From contig JADGQE010000254.1 in the NCBI GenBank assembly GCA_017882055.1, forward strand, positions 1-6,149: a stretch of 6,149 bases of DNA, read 5' to 3'. Source of the stretch: Thermoflexales bacterium. GTDB lineage: Bacteria > Chloroflexota > Anaerolineae > Fen-1058. The notes beneath the pieces were generated by a model that saw only the letters and a list, made by a program, of their open reading frames with translations, did no database searches and was not told the origin of the DNA. A program made the translations under genes and the position numbers. Each line of letters opens with the position of its first letter. Within the stretch, counting starts at the first letter, position 1. Below are positions 5,365-6,149 of this stretch, piece by piece.

Positions 5365-6149
5365 TTAGAACGCTTCCAATGTGCCGCGCCGCTTCGCCTC
5401 AAACTCGAACCAGCGAAACAGGACGTAGCCGAGCGTGATGTAGATCACGCCCAGCAGAAATTCACCGATCAGCAGCGGCATCACTTCTGCCAGACTTCCC
5501 CCGGCGATCAACGCACGGGCCGCAGCGATACCGCGCGTCAAAGGCAGCCCCCCTGAGATCGTTTGCATCCAGCCCGGCAAGGTGGCAATCGGCACGTTGG
5601 CGCCGGAGAAAATCAACAACAAGAAGTAGACCGAGTTGTTGATGAACATCACGTTGAGTGTGATCAGACTCAGGCAGCCCAACAGCAAGCCCAGCCCCGA
5701 TGTGCTGAAAGTCGTGATCAGAATCGTCAGGGCCAGCGCCGCGCCATCGGTGTGCGAGAGATCGACGCCCAGCAGCAGCACGCCCCAGGTCAAGCCAATG
5801 ACGACGCCCAACATGCCGTCGATGATGTGAATGAACGAGCGGCCCACAAACATCATCAGGCGGTTGGCGGGTGTGCCAAACAGATACGGCAGCGTGCCTT
5901 CCCAGCGATCGCCGCCAATGCTCATCGTCACGCCGAAGATGCCGCTGATCGCGGCGATCTGCACCGCATTGCCGATGGCGTAGAAGCTGGCATTCGATTG
6001 ACCGCTGCCATACGTGCCCACGAAAGTGAAGAACAACATCTGCCACAACGGCATCGCCACTTTCGAGGCGAGGTAGGTCTGCGGCCGCAGCCACCGAAAC
6101 AGCGCGATATACGACAACAACGCGCCCTGCCAGAACAGGCGCAGGTTCA
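5365..6149 (-). CDS. ABC-2 type transporter permease, DrrB-like (start cut by the window edge)
   Basis: An integral membrane subunit of an ABC exporter, expected to pair as a dimer with a separate ATPase that is not in the window. The frame runs open from TAA (5365-5367) to the right edge. The first bases of the edge codon read -TG on the minus strand, so the true start is probably an ATG or GTG completed by base 6150, giving about 261 residues beginning (M)NLRLFWQGALLSYIALF. A TTG at 6118-6120 is a less likely start. Six hydrophobic segments lie near residues 30-46, 58-78, 107-129, 136-163, 164-186 and 222-246. The cytoplasmic DRWEGTLPYLFGTPANR segment (81-97), the VPIATLPGWMQ loop before the last helix, and the basic tail FEAKRRGTLEAF are typical of ABC-2 permeases of the daunorubicin-resistance/multidrug group. 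The cargo is unknown. Partner genes are expected immediately upstream, beyond 6149. Confidence 0.92.
   Translation of the reverse strand, partial: NLRLFWQGALLSYIALFRWLRPQTYLASKVAMPLWQMLFFTFVGTYGSGQSNASFYAIGNAVQIAAISGIFGVTMSIGGDRWEGTLPYLFGTPANRLMMFVGRSFIHIIDGMLGVVIGLTWGVLLLGVDLSHTDGAALALTILITTFSTSGLGLLLGCLSLITLNVMFINNSVYFLLLIFSGANVPIATLPGWMQTISGGLPLTRGIAAARALIAGGSLAEVMPLLIGEFLLGVIYITLGYVLFRWFEFEAKRRGTLEAF

Noticed and set aside
5462..6094. Second minus-strand frame overlapping the permease
   Set aside because: It is rich in Arg, His and Asp and lacks membrane segments, unlike the overlapping frame with six hydrophobic helices and ABC-2 motifs.

Overview
The window looks like chromosomal DNA from a moderately GC-rich bacterium, most plausibly a member of the Chloroflexota. 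The basis is a Trp/Gly/Ser heptapeptide-repeat protein, a large zinc-ribbon/class III cyclase/STAND ATPase/TPR protein, a DrrB-like ABC-2 permease and an AAACCGGGTTT palindrome at a terminator. This placement is inference: no rRNA or marker gene is present, and some cyanobacteria share several of these traits, including the CGATCG enrichment seen here.

Layout, left to right. (1) Bases 2-430, plus strand: the 3' end of a gene whose product carries at least sixteen tandem copies of a G-Y-N-S-W-S-G heptapeptide and a 30-residue tail. (2) Bases 457-500: a strong intrinsic terminator with a perfect 19-bp stem. (3) Bases 537-4004, minus strand: an 1155-residue signalling protein made of a zinc ribbon, a type IIIb-like adenylyl cyclase with all canonical catalytic residues, a STAND-type ATPase and about eleven TPR units. 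(4) Bases 4005-4159: a 155-bp divergent promoter region. (5) Bases 4160-5287, plus strand: a 375-residue protein with a C-terminal GNAT acetyltransferase signature. (6) Bases 5305-5349: a second terminator, probably serving both strands. (7) Bases 5365-6149, minus strand: an ABC-2 family permease whose start codon appears to be cut by the right edge of the window, lacking probably one base.

The genes alternate in orientation (plus, minus, plus, minus). None therefore shares an operon with another inside the window, and each convergent junction has a terminator hairpin. The cyclase and the acetyltransferase diverge from one short intergenic region and could be co-regulated, but nothing in the sequence proves a joint function. 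No tRNA, rRNA, CRISPR array, insertion sequence or phage gene was found. No stretch over 300 bases lacks a gene. I see no clearly new multi-gene system. The most unusual items are the heptapeptide array, the intact multidomain cyclase and the marked over-representation of CGATCG.
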